From positions 558,001 to 622,000 of the forward strand of contig NZ_KB898646.1 in assembly GCF_000377665.1 (NCBI RefSeq): a stretch of DNA of 64,000 bases, read 5' to 3'. Position numbers and translations under genes: made by a program. The number at the start of each line of letters is the position of its first letter. Within the stretch, counting starts at the first letter, position 1. This stretch comes from Vreelandella zhanjiangensis DSM 21076 (lineage in GTDB: Bacteria > Pseudomonadota > Gammaproteobacteria > Pseudomonadales > Halomonadaceae). Positions 37,273 through 45,523 of this stretch are shown here, in pieces. A model generated the notes under the pieces. It was given only the letters and a program-made list of their open reading frames with translations. It had not been told where the DNA came from and searched no databases.

Positions 37273-38376
37273 TTAACGGCGGTAGTTCAACATCCACAGG
37301 TCCTGCCAATCCTGGCGGTTTTCCCAGTCATCAATGGCCGTGCGGGGCGAGTAATCAAATAGCTGAGCCTTGAGGGCGCCAATGCCGGAAGGCTCTGTCT
37401 CGGGCAGTGATATATCCGAGCGGGTGGAAATCTTGCCATCCTGGGCCTGAGGCGCGATGCCTTCTTCGGTCAGCAGGTAATGCAAAAAAAGCTTGGCGGC
37501 GTTAGGGCTTTGGGTACCGCTGGCTATAAGGCCGATGGAGGGATAGGTCCAGCCAATCCATGGGTCCAGTCCTTCGCAAATACCCAGTTTCATGCCGTCA
37601 GCATTATCACGAAACTTGGCGGTACTGGTTAAGCCGAGAAAGCTGTCCTGCTGATCCGGGGAGGCAACGGCTTCGGCTGCATTGGAATCTGAATCGGTTA
37701 ATAGCGGCGCGTTGTTTGCCAGCGCTTTCACCCAGGCGGCGGTAGCGCTCTCTTCAGCATCGGGTAATGGGTGGCCGTAGCGCGCCTCAAAGGCCGCTGC
37801 CATCGCTTCATCCCCGTGCTGGGCCATCTGGTTAAACCAGTCCACGTAGGAAGGCTTGCCCAGCGGATCCTGCAACGCTACCCGGCGTTCCCACTCGGGT
37901 TCGGTCAACTCCCAGATATTATTGATCGGGCAGTGATCGTGGAGTGCGGTGTTGTAGGTCCAGACATTGGGAGCCATCACAATGGCTAATGGATCGCGGT
38001 AGCGCTCATCCACCCGGTCGGCTAGATCAGCAGGGAACCAGTTAACCGCAAAGCCTGTGTCCAGAAGCTGGGCAACGGCTGCCGGGGCGTCTGCCAGAAT
38101 GGCTACATCGGTTTGAATATTATTGGCTTGCGCCTCGCGGATGATCCTTTCCAGGGTATGGGGCGCTTTTGATTTAACCCCTTCGGCCTGAACGCCATAC
38201 TGTGCGGAAAAATTGGCTGCCTGTTCAACAATCTTGCCGGTTGAATCGTAGATCGTAATGCCTGGTTCCTGCCGGGCAGCTGCAATTAAAGCATCCAGCT
38301 CCGTGGATTCGTTAGCCCAGGCCAAGGGAGCTGAGGCCAGGCTAATGGCAACGGTAAGTCGTGATAAAAGACGCAT
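37273..38376 (-). CDS. ABC transporter periplasmic substrate-binding protein (AfuA/Fe3+-type family)
   Basis: 367 residues with a signal peptide (MRLLSRLTVAISLASAPLAWA). The body is a type-1 extracellular solute-binding protein of the iron/sugar-phosphate/2-aminoethylphosphonate group (QEPGITIYDSTGKIV at the start, VMAPNVWTYNT, LFLHYLLTEEGI). AfuA in this family binds hexose phosphates rather than iron, so an organophosphate ligand fits. Iron cannot be excluded from the sequence. Confidence 0.85.
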   Translation of the reverse strand: MRLLSRLTVAISLASAPLAWANESTELDALIAAARQEPGITIYDSTGKIVEQAANFSAQYGVQAEGVKSKAPHTLERIIREAQANNIQTDVAILADAPAAVAQLLDTGFAVNWFPADLADRVDERYRDPLAIVMAPNVWTYNTALHDHCPINNIWELTEPEWERRVALQDPLGKPSYVDWFNQMAQHGDEAMAAAFEARYGHPLPDAEESATAAWVKALANNAPLLTDSDSNAAEAVASPDQQDSFLGLTSTAKFRDNADGMKLGICEGLDPWIGWTYPSIGLIASGTQSPNAAKLFLHYLLTEEGIAPQAQDGKISTRSDISLPETEPSGIGALKAQLFDYSPRTAIDDWENRQDWQDLWMLNYRR

Positions 38377-38387
38377 AACAAACCCTT

Positions 38388-39500
38388 TTAAACGGCGTGC
38401 ATATAAGTGGTGGTAGAGACGTTGTTACGGATTATTCCCGCCTGGCCATAACGGGTGTTTTCCAGGCGATGGCCATCGGTATCAAATAGGTGCAAATGCT
38501 CAGGCTGTATCTGGCAAAAGGTGTGCTCGCCCGCCTGTACCTGAGGCCTGATCTGGGTAGAAAGCTGCAAGCACTGGCCTTCCGTTTCAAGATCCAGAAC
38601 CCAGCTGCCACCTGTCGGCATGATGCCTTGTACTTTGGCAGGTAAGGCGTAGGGTGTGGCCGCCTGAGCTAGGTGAATGTCTTCAGGTCGGATGCCGAGC
38701 ATGTGTGTATCAGGCTGGTTATTGAGACGACTCCCCAGCATGGAGTCAGCGGCAATCTGGTTGATCGGCGGGTTGCCAATAAACTCGGCGACAAAGCGGT
38801 TGGCGGGGCGTGCATAGATATCATCGGGGCTGCCTACCTGCTGCAAGTGCCCCTTGCTCATGACGGCGATCGTAGTGGCCAGTGTCATGGCCTCCCACTG
38901 GTCGTGGGTGACGAACAGGATGGTGGTATCAAATGCTTGGTGTAGCCGTTTCAGCTCAGCGCGCATTTCCAGGCGCAGTGAGGCGTCGAGATTGGACAGC
39001 GGCTCATCCAGCAGCAGTACTTTGGGCTTTAAGACCATCATGCGGGCGAGCGCCACGCGCTGCTGTTGGCCGCCTGATAGCTGAGAAGGGTAGCGCTTGG
39101 CATAGCCGGCAATGCCCAGTTTATCCATCACTTCGCCGGTCCGGGTGCGCCGTTCGCGCTCAGAAAGTTTGCGCAGACGCAATCCAAACTCGATATTCTG
39201 CTCAACCGTCATGTGGGGCCACAGCGCGTAGCTTTGAAACACTAACCCCAGCCCACGTTTCTCGGGAGACACAAAGCAGCCGTCTGCCGGGGAGTCCATT
39301 AGCTGATCGCCGATAAACAGACGCCCCTGGCTCAAGTGCTCAAGGCCCGCGATCATGCGCAGCATCGTAGTCTTTCCGCAGCCCGAAGGGCCAAGCAGGC
39401 ACATGAAATCACCGCTTTTGATATGCAGGTCGATATTTTGCACGGCGGTGGCCTGGCGGCTGTACTGCTTGGAAATCGCGTCTAACGTGATGGTCGGCAT
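38388..39500 (-). CDS. ABC transporter ATP-binding protein (AfuC/FbpC/PotA-like)
   Basis: 370 residues. Walker A GPSGCGKTT, Q-loop LVFQSYALWPHMTVEQN, signature LSGGQQQRVALARMM, Walker B VLLLDEPLSNLD and the switch His in LFVTHDQWEAM are all intact. A C-terminal TOBE-type regulatory domain (MLGIRPEDIHLA) follows. It sits 2 bases after the permease stop and 11 bases before the binding-protein gene. Confidence 0.93.
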   Translation of the reverse strand: MPTITLDAISKQYSRQATAVQNIDLHIKSGDFMCLLGPSGCGKTTMLRMIAGLEHLSQGRLFIGDQLMDSPADGCFVSPEKRGLGLVFQSYALWPHMTVEQNIEFGLRLRKLSERERRTRTGEVMDKLGIAGYAKRYPSQLSGGQQQRVALARMMVLKPKVLLLDEPLSNLDASLRLEMRAELKRLHQAFDTTILFVTHDQWEAMTLATTIAVMSKGHLQQVGSPDDIYARPANRFVAEFIGNPPINQIAADSMLGSRLNNQPDTHMLGIRPEDIHLAQAATPYALPAKVQGIMPTGGSWVLDLETEGQCLQLSTQIRPQVQAGEHTFCQIQPEHLHLFDTDGHRLENTRYGQAGIIRNNVSTTTYMHAV

Positions 39501-39502
39501 AA

Positions 39503-41308
39503 TTAGCTCTCCAGACCTTGGGCAAGGCCCGTTTTGGTTAATTTCTGAGTCAGAATCGTGCCGCCCCAGGCGAGCATGGCGATCATGAGTACAACGGCGT
39601 TGGCGGCTTGGGTGTAGTTGTAATCGACAAGGCGCAGAGAGTAGGTGGTAAGCACTTCGGTAGCTGGCACCGCCAGAATGATGAACAGGCTCACGCCTTT
39701 AATTCCCGAGATAAAAGGTAAGACGATACCCACCACCAGCGCGCCTTTTTGAATGGGCACAATGATGCTCCACATGCGCCGTAGCCAAGAAGCGCCTGAA
39801 ATCTGAGCGGCCTCTTCGGGCTCTTTACCCAGCTGCGTCATGGCTGAGATACCTGCCCGTGAAGCAAAGGGCATCTGGTCGGCAATTAGCGCGAGCATCA
39901 GAATCATCGACGTTCCATATAGCGCTGGAACAGGGCCGCGCTGCACGGCAAAAAGGGAAAGCGTGGCGGCTGCAAAGGCAATGCCAGGCACTAGATAAGG
40001 CATAAACGTGAGCTGGCGCAGCGAGCTTGCAAGCCAGCGCCAAGGCGTACGCGTCACCACATAGCCCACCAGCAGGCCGAGTAAACCGGCACATATAGAG
40101 GCGGTACCCACAATACGCAGGCTATTCCAGGTGGCGGACCAGAACTCAGGGGTTAATAAAATGCCGTTTTTCAAGGCGATCGTATTGAGGTTGGTGCCGA
40201 TCCAGTAATCCAGGGTGAAGTTATTCAGATGAAAACGCCCTGGAATACGCATGATGGTGGATAGAAAAAGCGTTAATAGCGGAAGCACGACGCCAATGAT
40301 AAACAGAGAAGCGGCTAGCAACGTGGCGGGAAGGCGCCAAACGCCGAGCGGGCGACGACGTTCCATAGCGCCTTTGCCACCCAGGGTGACAAAGCGGCGC
40401 GCTTCACGCATTAGGTAAAGATCAATTGTTAACGTGATACAGCCCAGCACCATGATGGCCCCCGCCAGTACAGAGGCGACACCCGTCTGGCGCGACGAAA
40501 TAGCTCTGAACAGCGAGGTGGAGAGGGTGTCGTACTGCACCGGCAGGCCGAGAATGTAGGGCACGGCAAACTCGCCCAGCCCATCGGCTAGAATCAGCAC
40601 CATCGCGGACATCAGCGCAGGTCGCATTAGCGGTAAAATGATACGAAAGGCAACGGTTGAACGGCTGGCGCCCAGAATGCGAGCCGAATCTTCAAGCTGG
40701 GAATCCAGGCGGCGTAAGGCGTTGCCAAACAGCAGTATGACCAGCGGAATATAGTGCAGCGCCAGTATGAAAATCATCGGCACGGGACCATAAGCCAGCC
40801 AATCGGGCGAGGAGTAGCCCATTGACTCCAGCCAGCCTGGTTGGCCACCCATCGACCGGTTCTTGAATAACGTGGTCCAGGCTAGCGCGAACGTCCACGT
40901 AGGGAGCATAAACGGCACAATCAATGCAGTAGCAAACCAGCCTCGGCCCCACAAATTAGTACGGCTTAAAAGCCATGCCATGATACCGCCCACCACCATG
41001 GCAATACACATAGCGCCGATGGCCACGCTAAGCGTGTTGAGTAACGGTTGCCAGAACAGCCGCTTTGAAATAGGTGAGGTAAACACGCGTTCAAGGTAGT
41101 AAAACGTGAAGCTGCCCTGTTCTGCGCCAATGCGCGTTGAGTCGCCAAAGTTAACGTTAACCGCATCCATTAAAATGGAAATAACTGGCGCCAGGATCAG
41201 GTAGCTGAATGTGGTTAATAAGCCTATGCCAAGTAGCGTCGCTGGATTTTTTAGACTGAGCTGTAGTCCCCTTTTACTGGGGAGTGCTGAAGTGATCCAC
41301 CCAACCAT
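39503..41308 (-). CDS. ABC transporter permease, two fused BPD_transp_1 domains (AfuB/FbpB-like)
   Basis: About 601 residues from the ATG at 41308, supported by GAGGG 8 bases upstream; an upstream alternative at 41413 has no site. Two copies of the permease domain are seen, each with an EAA loop (RLDSQLEDSARILGASRSTV in the first; KEPEEAAQISGASWLRRM in the second), giving about 12 membrane helices. The fused architecture is typical of the iron/sugar-phosphate importers. First gene of the operon. Confidence 0.9.
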   Translation of the reverse strand: MVGWITSALPSKRGLQLSLKNPATLLGIGLLTTFSYLILAPVISILMDAVNVNFGDSTRIGAEQGSFTFYYLERVFTSPISKRLFWQPLLNTLSVAIGAMCIAMVVGGIMAWLLSRTNLWGRGWFATALIVPFMLPTWTFALAWTTLFKNRSMGGQPGWLESMGYSSPDWLAYGPVPMIFILALHYIPLVILLFGNALRRLDSQLEDSARILGASRSTVAFRIILPLMRPALMSAMVLILADGLGEFAVPYILGLPVQYDTLSTSLFRAISSRQTGVASVLAGAIMVLGCITLTIDLYLMREARRFVTLGGKGAMERRRPLGVWRLPATLLAASLFIIGVVLPLLTLFLSTIMRIPGRFHLNNFTLDYWIGTNLNTIALKNGILLTPEFWSATWNSLRIVGTASICAGLLGLLVGYVVTRTPWRWLASSLRQLTFMPYLVPGIAFAAATLSLFAVQRGPVPALYGTSMILMLALIADQMPFASRAGISAMTQLGKEPEEAAQISGASWLRRMWSIIVPIQKGALVVGIVLPFISGIKGVSLFIILAVPATEVLTTYSLRLVDYNYTQAANAVVLMIAMLAWGGTILTQKLTKTGLAQGLES

Positions 41309-41396
41309 TGGTTTTCCCTCGTTGACACTCTGGATAGCCGAAAGATCGACCGGATTGAGAGGCATTCTAAAGAGGAAAGATGACAGAACGTTGACA

Positions 41397-41414
41397 TTTG
41401 CACATAAGTGCAAA
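41397..41414. promoter_or_regulatory. palindrome upstream of the ABC permease, candidate LacI-family operator
   Basis: TTTGCAC-ATAA-GTGCAAA, perfect 7-base arms, 89-106 bases upstream of the preferred permease start. The core GCAC-N4-GTGC matches the site at 34737-34752. A lone half-site TTTGCAC recurs at 41497-41503. Unlike many LacI operators there is no central CpG, which is a caution. Confidence 0.5.
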
Positions 41415-41637
41415 ATTCTTAGAACATTAGATTAATGATTAATATCAATTGGTTGTATTTTTTATCATATTTTATAAGAAAAAATTAATGAAGATTTTTG
41501 CACCTAATTACATACGTAAAATTCTTTCTCGCCAGTGCTATCAACGTTATTGTCAGTAAGCTCAACCGCTGTTACTCACAACGGGTAATCAGGGAATAGG
41601 CTACGCTAAAGAGCTATTCATTTTAAAAGGCGGCCAT

Positions 41638-42888
41638 ATGCGCGAACGCGGTAGAACACGGAGGTTAATGGGGCTGGGCGCGCGTACGGGCGGTGCGATG
41701 CTTAAAACACGTCTGGGCGGTCAGGCAGACTGGCGCGCGCTGGGCGAGGCACTGTTTGAAGGACTTTCCGAGCTGAAAGGCCCGGCCATGAAAATGGCGC
41801 AGATGATGTCCCAGTGGGACGACCTGCTGCCGCCGGATTTAGCCGATGAGCTTGCTCGCCTGCAACGCCAGGCCGAACCCATGCCTTGGCCACGTATCCG
41901 TGAAGCGCTTGAGTTGCAGTACGGCGATATCGATACGTACTTTACCCAGGTTGAAGAAGCGCCATTTGCCAGCGCCTCCATGGGGCAAGTGCATAAAGCG
42001 GTGACCCGTGAAGGCGAAACGGTGGTGCTTAAAGTCCAGTACCCAGGCTTAGCCGACGTGCTGGAGAGTGACCTAAAACAGTTACGGCGCATTATGAGCC
42101 TGGGCCGCTGGTTTAAAGTGCCTCAGGCGCGCCTGGATGCACTGTTTGAGGAACTGGCGGCGGGGCTTCGCGATGAGCTGGATTATCAGGCTGAGGCAAA
42201 CGCTCTGGCGCGTTATCGAGAGCGCTACCAGAGTGATGCGCGGCTTGTAATACCCGAGCCGCTGTTTGAACTCTCGGGCCAGCATGTTTTGGCCATGTCT
42301 TACGTACCCGGCACACCGCTACGTGAGCTGGAGAGCGCTGAAGATACCGTACGTCAACAGGTAGCCGCGACGCTTGCCGACTGGATTACCCAGGAGCTCT
42401 TCACCTTTGGGGAGCTGCACGCCGACCCGCATGCGGGCAACTTTGCCGCCGATGCGCAGGGGCGTTTGATTATCTACGATTTTGGTGCGGTGATTCCGGT
42501 ACCGGAAGGTCGGCTTAACGCCATGATTAAGCTACTCGATGCTACCTTGGCCCACGACCCCATGGCCATGGATGAGGCGATGGTCAATATGGGTGGGCGC
42601 CAAGGGCAGGGCGCGCCGCTTTCACTGTATCGTGAGGCAGCTGAATGTATTGCCCCGCTGTTTGAGCCCGGCGAGCAGGATTTCAGCGATGTGCGCGTGC
42701 ATCGCCGCCTGCGCGAGCTTTCGCCCAAGGTGTGGGCAGCGATGGACCGCTTACAGCCGCCCGCCGATACGCTGCTGTTATCGCGAGCGCTAAATGGCCA
42801 TTACTGGAATCTGGTGCGCCTTAAAGCGCGGCTGGATATGTATGAGCGTATCCAGCCGCTGTTGGCCTGGTCACGCTCACCCACCTGA
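41638..42888 (+). CDS. ABC1/UbiB-family atypical kinase
   Basis: 416 residues. The family's N-terminal lysine motif reads KMAQMMSQWDDLLPP (KxGQ in classical members, here KMAQ). The nucleotide-binding alanine-rich loop is PFASASMGQVHKA, then VLKVQYPG (catalytic Lys), the loop ELHADPHAGNF and the metal DFG equivalent YDFGAV. UbiB/ADCK proteins act in ubiquinone biosynthesis, but this is not ubiB itself, since no ubi genes are near. AAAGG precedes the ATG. Confidence 0.88.
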   Translation: MRERGRTRRLMGLGARTGGAMLKTRLGGQADWRALGEALFEGLSELKGPAMKMAQMMSQWDDLLPPDLADELARLQRQAEPMPWPRIREALELQYGDIDTYFTQVEEAPFASASMGQVHKAVTREGETVVLKVQYPGLADVLESDLKQLRRIMSLGRWFKVPQARLDALFEELAAGLRDELDYQAEANALARYRERYQSDARLVIPEPLFELSGQHVLAMSYVPGTPLRELESAEDTVRQQVAATLADWITQELFTFGELHADPHAGNFAADAQGRLIIYDFGAVIPVPEGRLNAMIKLLDATLAHDPMAMDEAMVNMGGRQGQGAPLSLYREAAECIAPLFEPGEQDFSDVRVHRRLRELSPKVWAAMDRLQPPADTLLLSRALNGHYWNLVRLKARLDMYERIQPLLAWSRSPT

Positions 42889-42928
42889 ACGTTCACGCAC
42901 TAGTCAGTCCTTGCTGATATTCAATCGG

Positions 42929-43522
42929 TTAGCGCAACGTCTTTAACCAGAATACTAGCGTCTTGTCACTCTCATGCTGCTCGTTAATATCTTTCCAAGC
43001 AAAGGTCGTCGCCAAATCAGCACGGCGCTGATAGCCCTGGCTTTGCCAAAAACCATGAAGCGGCCGATAATCTTCCGGCCGCAGAGGGTGCTCTTCAGGG
43101 CGCTCAACGGCGCAAAAAGCGGCAGTTTTATACCCTTCACGAGCGGCGTGGGTTTCGCGCTCTACCATAAAAGCTTTGCCTATACCCTGGCCTCGGTAGT
43201 CGTGAAGTAATACCGATTCGCCGTAATAGAACACGCTGGAAGCCGCAATGCCGGCTGCTTCAAACGGGCGGCGAAACTCGTTGACTTCATCACTAAGCGG
43301 CTGACCTGTAGACGCGCCGACCAGGCGGTCACTATCAAAAGCGAGGACAAACAGGCTTGCTGGGTTTGCCGCGTAGCGGCCCAGGTAATCTGCTTCGTAA
43401 GCCAGATTGCCATCGTATAAATAGGGAAAATCGTGAAATACCCGAATGCGCAGCTGCGCAAGAGCCGTCAGGTGGGGCGCAATAGCCTGACCGTGGCAGG
43501 TCGTGAGCGTCAGTTCGTTCAT
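42929..43522 (-). CDS. GNAT-family N-acetyltransferase
   Basis: About 197 residues from the ATG at 43522 (GGAAGAG site 8 bases upstream); a longer form from 43606 lacks a site. The acetyl-CoA loop is LLHDYRGQGIGKAFMVERE (RGQGIGKA), with the preceding beta-strand VFYYGESV. The substrate is not predictable. The gene is divergent from the SEC-C protein gene. Confidence 0.85.
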   Translation of the reverse strand: MNELTLTTCHGQAIAPHLTALAQLRIRVFHDFPYLYDGNLAYEADYLGRYAANPASLFVLAFDSDRLVGASTGQPLSDEVNEFRRPFEAAGIAASSVFYYGESVLLHDYRGQGIGKAFMVERETHAAREGYKTAAFCAVERPEEHPLRPEDYRPLHGFWQSQGYQRRADLATTFAWKDINEQHESDKTLVFWLKTLR

Positions 43523-43660
43523 CGCGTCTCTTCCACTGGGTAAACGCTGCACATTAACAGCCCCGAGCCGCATCGCCAATCCTCCTGCGTGATGGCCTAC
43601 GGTCATGCTAAACTATGGCGCTTTTCAAAACGCGCTTTTCAAAAAACAGTGGAGACGGCA

Positions 43661-45478
43661 ATGCTAGCGGTATGGGTCGATCAGCTGCTGGGATTTGCCT
43701 CTGGGGCACTCTCGGCAATCAGGCAGCAAGAACACTATCCCGATTTTATGACGTGGGTGCGCGCGGAAGGCGCCACGTCGTTTAACGGCGATGTCGCCAC
43801 CGCCCAGGCGCTGGCTCCCATTTTATGGTCACAAACACCCTTGGTCCGGCTGGATTTTGCCAGCGAGTCGCTGGCGACACCAGGGCGTAATGAGCCCTGC
43901 TGGTGTGACTCCGGACGCAAATACAAGCAGTGCTGCTATCGGGTCGATTTCCCGACGGATATCCCCGAGCAGATGATGTGGATGCTGTCGCTGCGTGAAT
44001 GGAAAGGCCCGACATTAAAAGCCGCACTTGAAAGCCGCCAGGCGCCGCCTCAGGCGCTACTGGAAGCGGGCCTTATCGCTGCTGAAAGTGGCCAGACCGG
44101 GCGCGCCATGCAGATCCTTGAGTCGCTGTTTGATGGCAGCGACTGGTCGCGTCTGCCCGAGCAGGCCGAGCCCGCCTTTGAAATCCTGCTGGATATCTAC
44201 CAAGAGCGCGGCTTTACCCGCAAACGCGCCGATCTGCTGGATGATGTGATGGAGCGCGGGCCACTGTTTTTACGCGGTGTAGCCCTTGAGCGCCTATGCC
44301 TGATGCACTTGGATAACGATGATCTGGATAGCGCTCGGGCCGCCTTTGTTAAAGCCCAGCAGGCGCTGCCTGATTCGCCCACGCTTGCCTACATTGAGGC
44401 GATGCTTCTTCTGCATGAAGGCCATGAAGAAGAAGCCAAGGAGCGCGCCAACTTCTGGTATCGGCGCCTGGTTCGCCAGGGCGATCTTGACGAAGAGCAA
44501 CTGGAGTTCCTGGCCGCCTTGGCAGAGAACCCGGGCGCAACGCTGGCTGATCAACTGCTGAGTGCTGAAGAGGATCTGGCCACGCCATTGGTATCCTTGC
44601 AAGCGCTGTTGGCGGCGCTGCCCACGGCGCCCAAGCTGGATGTTAGCGCCGATGCGCAAACGGGTCATTTGCACTACCACTCCAGTGCCCGGGAAGCGAC
44701 GCTGTTCGCCGCCTGGCATGAGCAGTTTCAGGTTCTGGTGGATGAAGACGTTGCACTAGGCTTTCGCGATGATCCTTGGGGCAATGCGGTTGAGTGGATG
44801 TCCGCACTTTGCGCACACCCCGAGTGGCTGGATGCGCCGCATGTAGTGCAGGACCTGACCCTGGCGTTGACTAGCCGGTTTGGCAGCCTACCGTGGATGG
44901 CGCCTAGCCTGCTGGAGCCCTTGGCGCTGCGCCTTTCCCGCTGGCTGGAACAGGCCCGTGCTGAAGGCGATGGTAGCCTGTGCTGGGATGATGCCGACAA
45001 CGCCGTCCTGCTGCGTACGGGCCTTGCCCTGGTCGTGGGGATGGAGCGTGGTGCCCGTCAGCATTCGCGGGAGCTGGCTGAAGAGCTGCTCGCCATCGAT
45101 CAGGAAGATAGCCTGGGGCTGCGCGAACTGGTACTCGATCAGCTGCTGCGTGATGACCGTAACCAGGAAGCGCTGACGCTGACAGAGCAGCAGGATGACG
45201 ATGGTTCGCTGGTGCTCGGATTACTAATGGGTCGCACCTTGGCGCTTTTTCGCTTAAATGAGCATGAGGCAGCTGAAGCGGCGCTTAATGAGGTTATCAC
45301 CCATAACCGCCACGCGCTTGAAATGATCTGTGCGGATAGCCCGCGCCCGGTAATGCCGCATGCAGACGGCCAGGTTGACCCCGGCTCGCGTGCCGAGGCG
45401 TGGCAATATCGCACGCTAATGCGCGATCAGTGGAGGACCACGCCGGGCGCACTTGAGTGGCTGGGTAACCACCGCTAA
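43661..45478 (+). CDS. SEC-C motif protein with helical repeat body
   Basis: About 605 residues from the ATG at 43661, preceded by GGAGA. Near the N-terminus is a SEC-C zinc-binding motif, PGRNEPCWCDSGRKYKQCC (C-X-C-X8-C-C). The rest is a long, leucine- and alanine-rich helical array with tetratricopeptide-like spacing (TLAYIEAMLLLHEGHEEEAKE; ALFRLNEHEAAEAALNEVI). The SEC-C motif of SecA binds zinc and SecB, but here it marks an unrelated protein of unknown role. It converges on ampG. Confidence 0.8.
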   Translation: MLAVWVDQLLGFASGALSAIRQQEHYPDFMTWVRAEGATSFNGDVATAQALAPILWSQTPLVRLDFASESLATPGRNEPCWCDSGRKYKQCCYRVDFPTDIPEQMMWMLSLREWKGPTLKAALESRQAPPQALLEAGLIAAESGQTGRAMQILESLFDGSDWSRLPEQAEPAFEILLDIYQERGFTRKRADLLDDVMERGPLFLRGVALERLCLMHLDNDDLDSARAAFVKAQQALPDSPTLAYIEAMLLLHEGHEEEAKERANFWYRRLVRQGDLDEEQLEFLAALAENPGATLADQLLSAEEDLATPLVSLQALLAALPTAPKLDVSADAQTGHLHYHSSAREATLFAAWHEQFQVLVDEDVALGFRDDPWGNAVEWMSALCAHPEWLDAPHVVQDLTLALTSRFGSLPWMAPSLLEPLALRLSRWLEQARAEGDGSLCWDDADNAVLLRTGLALVVGMERGARQHSRELAEELLAIDQEDSLGLRELVLDQLLRDDRNQEALTLTEQQDDDGSLVLGLLMGRTLALFRLNEHEAAEAALNEVITHNRHALEMICADSPRPVMPHADGQVDPGSRAEAWQYRTLMRDQWRTTPGALEWLGNHR

Positions 45479-45500
45479 GCCTTTCGTTAGGGTGTAACCT

Positions 45501-45523
45501 TCAGCCGCGCTTAGCGCGGCTGA
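45501..45523. terminator. bidirectional hairpin between SEC-C gene and ampG; contains the ampG stop
   Basis: TCAGCCGCGC-TTA-GCGCGGCTGA forms a perfect 10-bp stem with the ampG stop (TTA = TAA on the minus strand) exactly in the loop. No T tract follows on either strand. Confidence 0.5.

Noticed and set aside
41380-41386. Possible Pho box (ATGACAG half-site) before the ABC permease
   Set aside because: Only one CTGTCAT half-site is present, without the 11-base phased partner needed for PhoB binding.
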